NCBI GenBank assembly: GCA_018524725.1
Contig: JAEUWP010000262.1
Coordinates: forward strand, 62,001 to 126,000
Reading direction: 5' to 3'
Length of the DNA stretch: 64,000 bases
Source of the DNA: Podaxis mareebaensis
Lineage: Eukaryota; Basidiomycota; Agaricomycetes; Agaricales; Agaricaceae
The number at the start of each line of letters is the position of its first letter. Within the stretch, counting starts at the first letter, position 1. The notes beneath the pieces are model-generated. The model searched no databases and was not told the origin of the DNA. It worked only from the letters and a program-made list of their open reading frames with translations. The translations under genes were made by a program, and so were the position numbers. This document shows, one piece after another, positions 62,272-64,000 of this stretch.

Positions 62272-63186
62272 CAGCCACTCTTTGAAGTTGCTAACTAGAG
62301 CTGGGTCGTTGGTAATGATCATCCGTCCGATCACTCCACGGCATAATCAAATACTTACTAGTCAGATGCACAATCAAATCAATCACAGCTGGTGCTTGCC
62401 CAGGTTCGCCAAGTCAATCGTACGCATTGAAATGTGCCTGGTCTTTGCCCTAAAGGAGACTCAGGACCCCCAAGGTAATCCCCAAGCCATCCCAAACACC
62501 GTCCTTCTCGAGTGCCTTCGAGCACAACTCGACAGTTAAAGTCCTGAGGCTCAGGGCGTTTGTGGGACGCTTCAGTTGAAGCATATGGATGCAGGAAAAG
62601 ATCTACGCATTGATGTCCAAGATCTGGCATGCCCTCAAGACCAACACAGCCGGAACCGCTTCCGTCATCCTAATGAATCTGATGTCAGAACCTTCACGGC
62701 CATTTCCTGTGGACAATCGTTGCACAACAATAGAAAGGGGAAAAGTTTGAGGACACTCAAAGTCACAAATCACAACACCTCCCGCTATGGATGCATTGGG
62801 GGTCCTCCGGGGGCAGCTGGACAGTTTACCTCTCAGCTCGGTCCGGAACTTTTCCTTTCTTTTCTCGTGCATGCCTCCTCCCCTAAGATTCTAGTGCCTT
62901 TTTGTTGCAAGGGATATCATTTAGCTTTCGTTTTCACCACTCACTTTCCTTCTGTTTGCCCACTTCAAGTTCGGCTAATCAGGTGTGCCAGTTCTTCGGC
63001 AACGTATAAGCGGACATTAAATGTGGTATTGTCTCGGCGCACCCAAACAACACCCACCTGCCAGCGTAGCATGCTGAAGGCGTTCAATATGGTGTACTTC
63101 CCTCTGGACTTGCTTCCCACAATCCTCGCTGCTGTTGTGCGTACGATTTGCAAGTGCTCAATCCTCGTATAATTGATCCGGCGTGA
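62272..63186. other. intergenic between the two P450s
   Basis: No supported gene. A 198-codon plus frame (62576-63172) has no family features or hydrophobic pattern. The distal part should contain the promoter of the second P450. Confidence 0.4.
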
Positions 63187-64000
63187 TTCCAGACCGTCCA
63201 TCTAATCTTCAAACGGGATGAAAGAGTAACATGGCTCTCACGTCTATTCTTACTTCTCGTCGTCGTACCGAGCTCGGTCAATCTCTTAGTCGCCGATAAA
63301 TCACCATTTATCTACGGTCTCTTGAGGACATTCGCCGTTTTTTATTCGACGCTCGCTCTTTCCATTGTTCTTTATCGCTTGTCTCCGTGGCATCCTCTAG
63401 CGCGGTATCCGGGCCCGATACTCTGCAAGGTTTCCAAACTCTACTGGGCTCTGATCACGCGTCACGGTCAGCAGCATAGACTACTTGCCACTTTGCATGA
63501 ACGCTATGGAGAGATAGTGAGGATAGGTCCGAATGAAGTGTCCATTTCCGATACGACATGCATCGAACCACTCATGGGCCCTTCGGGTCTTCCTAAGGGG
63601 CAATGCAAGTACATCCTTTTCTGATACTATTGTATATCACTCACTGGTCTGGGCCCTCAGTTTGGGAAGGCCGTGCTCCAGAATCTGTGCCGGTCAAGAG
63701 TCTCGTGGGTTTACGGGACAAGAAGGAACACAGTCGTCGTAGAAAGCCTTGGATACGCGCTTTGAGCCCGGCGTCTATCAAGTATTATGAGAGTTTTCTT
63801 ACCTCGAGGACTACCCAACTGGTAGAATTACTTGAAGAAAAGGCATCTGAAGTCGTTGACTTGAGCAAATGGATTGGTTATTATACGTGAGTCCTCTGTC
63901 TTTTCTTCGCAAACCTTGAATGACACAGTTATAGGTTTGACGTCATGAGCGACCTGGTGTATGTGCCCACTTTTTGATTCTTTCTGAATTAAGGCTCAAA
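63187..64000 (+). CDS. cytochrome P450, 5' part, truncated by window end
   Basis: An open frame from 63187 encodes a hydrophobic membrane anchor (LSRLFLLLVVVPSSVNLL and TFAVFYSTLALSIVLYRL). The Pro-rich hinge WHPLARYPGPILCKV follows, then LHERYGEIVRIGPNEVSI, typical of fungal P450s. Exon 1 ends at 63604 with a GC donor (GCAAGT) and resumes at 63661 with FWEGR. The next intron starts GTGAGT at about 63888, and exon 3 begins TFDVMSDL. The haem region lies beyond the window. No in-frame ATG exists: ATG at 63231 is in another frame, so either an upstream exon, a frameshift or an assembly indel is involved. It may be functional or recently broken. Confidence 0.8.

Noticed and set aside
62576..63172. 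198-codon plus frame between the P450s
   Set aside because: No recognisable motif and composition like random intergenic sequence; several other frames are of similar quality.

Overview
The window is nuclear DNA of a filamentous basidiomycete, most likely an Agaricomycete. The evidence is short introns (about 45-60 bp, GT-AG, occasionally GC-AG) interrupting almost every gene, a secreted GH7 cellobiohydrolase, tandem P450s, a small secreted HsbA-like protein, very large TPR-CHAT proteins in several copies, and a Copia retrotransposon eroded by CpG deamination. Gene models were spliced by hand: I followed reading frame and family similarity and checked that the exon lengths sum to a multiple of three.

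Layout. 1-10,583 is a decayed copy of 14,634-19,269. In the decayed copy most of the ADP-ribosylglycohydrolase gene is deleted, a periplasmic-binding-protein-like (Ca3427-type) gene is interrupted by a complete but dead 7,980-bp Copia element, and a small TPR gene is degenerate. The intact versions of all three genes lie at 14.9-19.3 kb. Between the two arms are a GH7 cellobiohydrolase whose CBM1 tail has been cut off by nonsense mutations (11.7-13.4 kb) and an unassigned gene (13.6-14.5 kb). A short two-helix membrane protein follows at 19.5 kb.

20.5-39.9 kb is a TPR-CHAT cluster. It holds one plus-strand copy that is now a pseudogene, and two intact minus-strand copies of 1,151 codons each inside a direct tandem duplication (29.4-35.2 and 35.25-39.9 kb). 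Two mobile insertions occur only in the first unit, a 332-bp solo LTR and a 729-bp TIR element, and the sister unit shows their empty sites. A serine-rich unassigned protein gene lies at 26.0-27.9 kb.

39.9-59.5 kb is mainly conserved housekeeping: an F-box-like protein, IWS1/Spn1 (transcription elongation), RPT2 (26S proteasome base), a YIPF6/Yip4 Golgi protein, a VPS51-type protein (GARP tethering), an AT-hook/SANT nuclear protein, a secreted HsbA-like protein and ERG3 (sterol C-5 desaturase). Several of these form divergent pairs sharing short promoters. 60.4-64.0 kb holds a P450 pseudogene and the start of a second P450 that runs off the window.

The most notable points are the natural filled-site/empty-site pair for the Copia insertion with reciprocal TpG/CpA decay, the fossil CBM1, the amplifying TPR-CHAT protease-like cluster with a 299-bp identical (gene-conversion-like) tract, and an RPT2 gene whose first coding exon is only the start codon.
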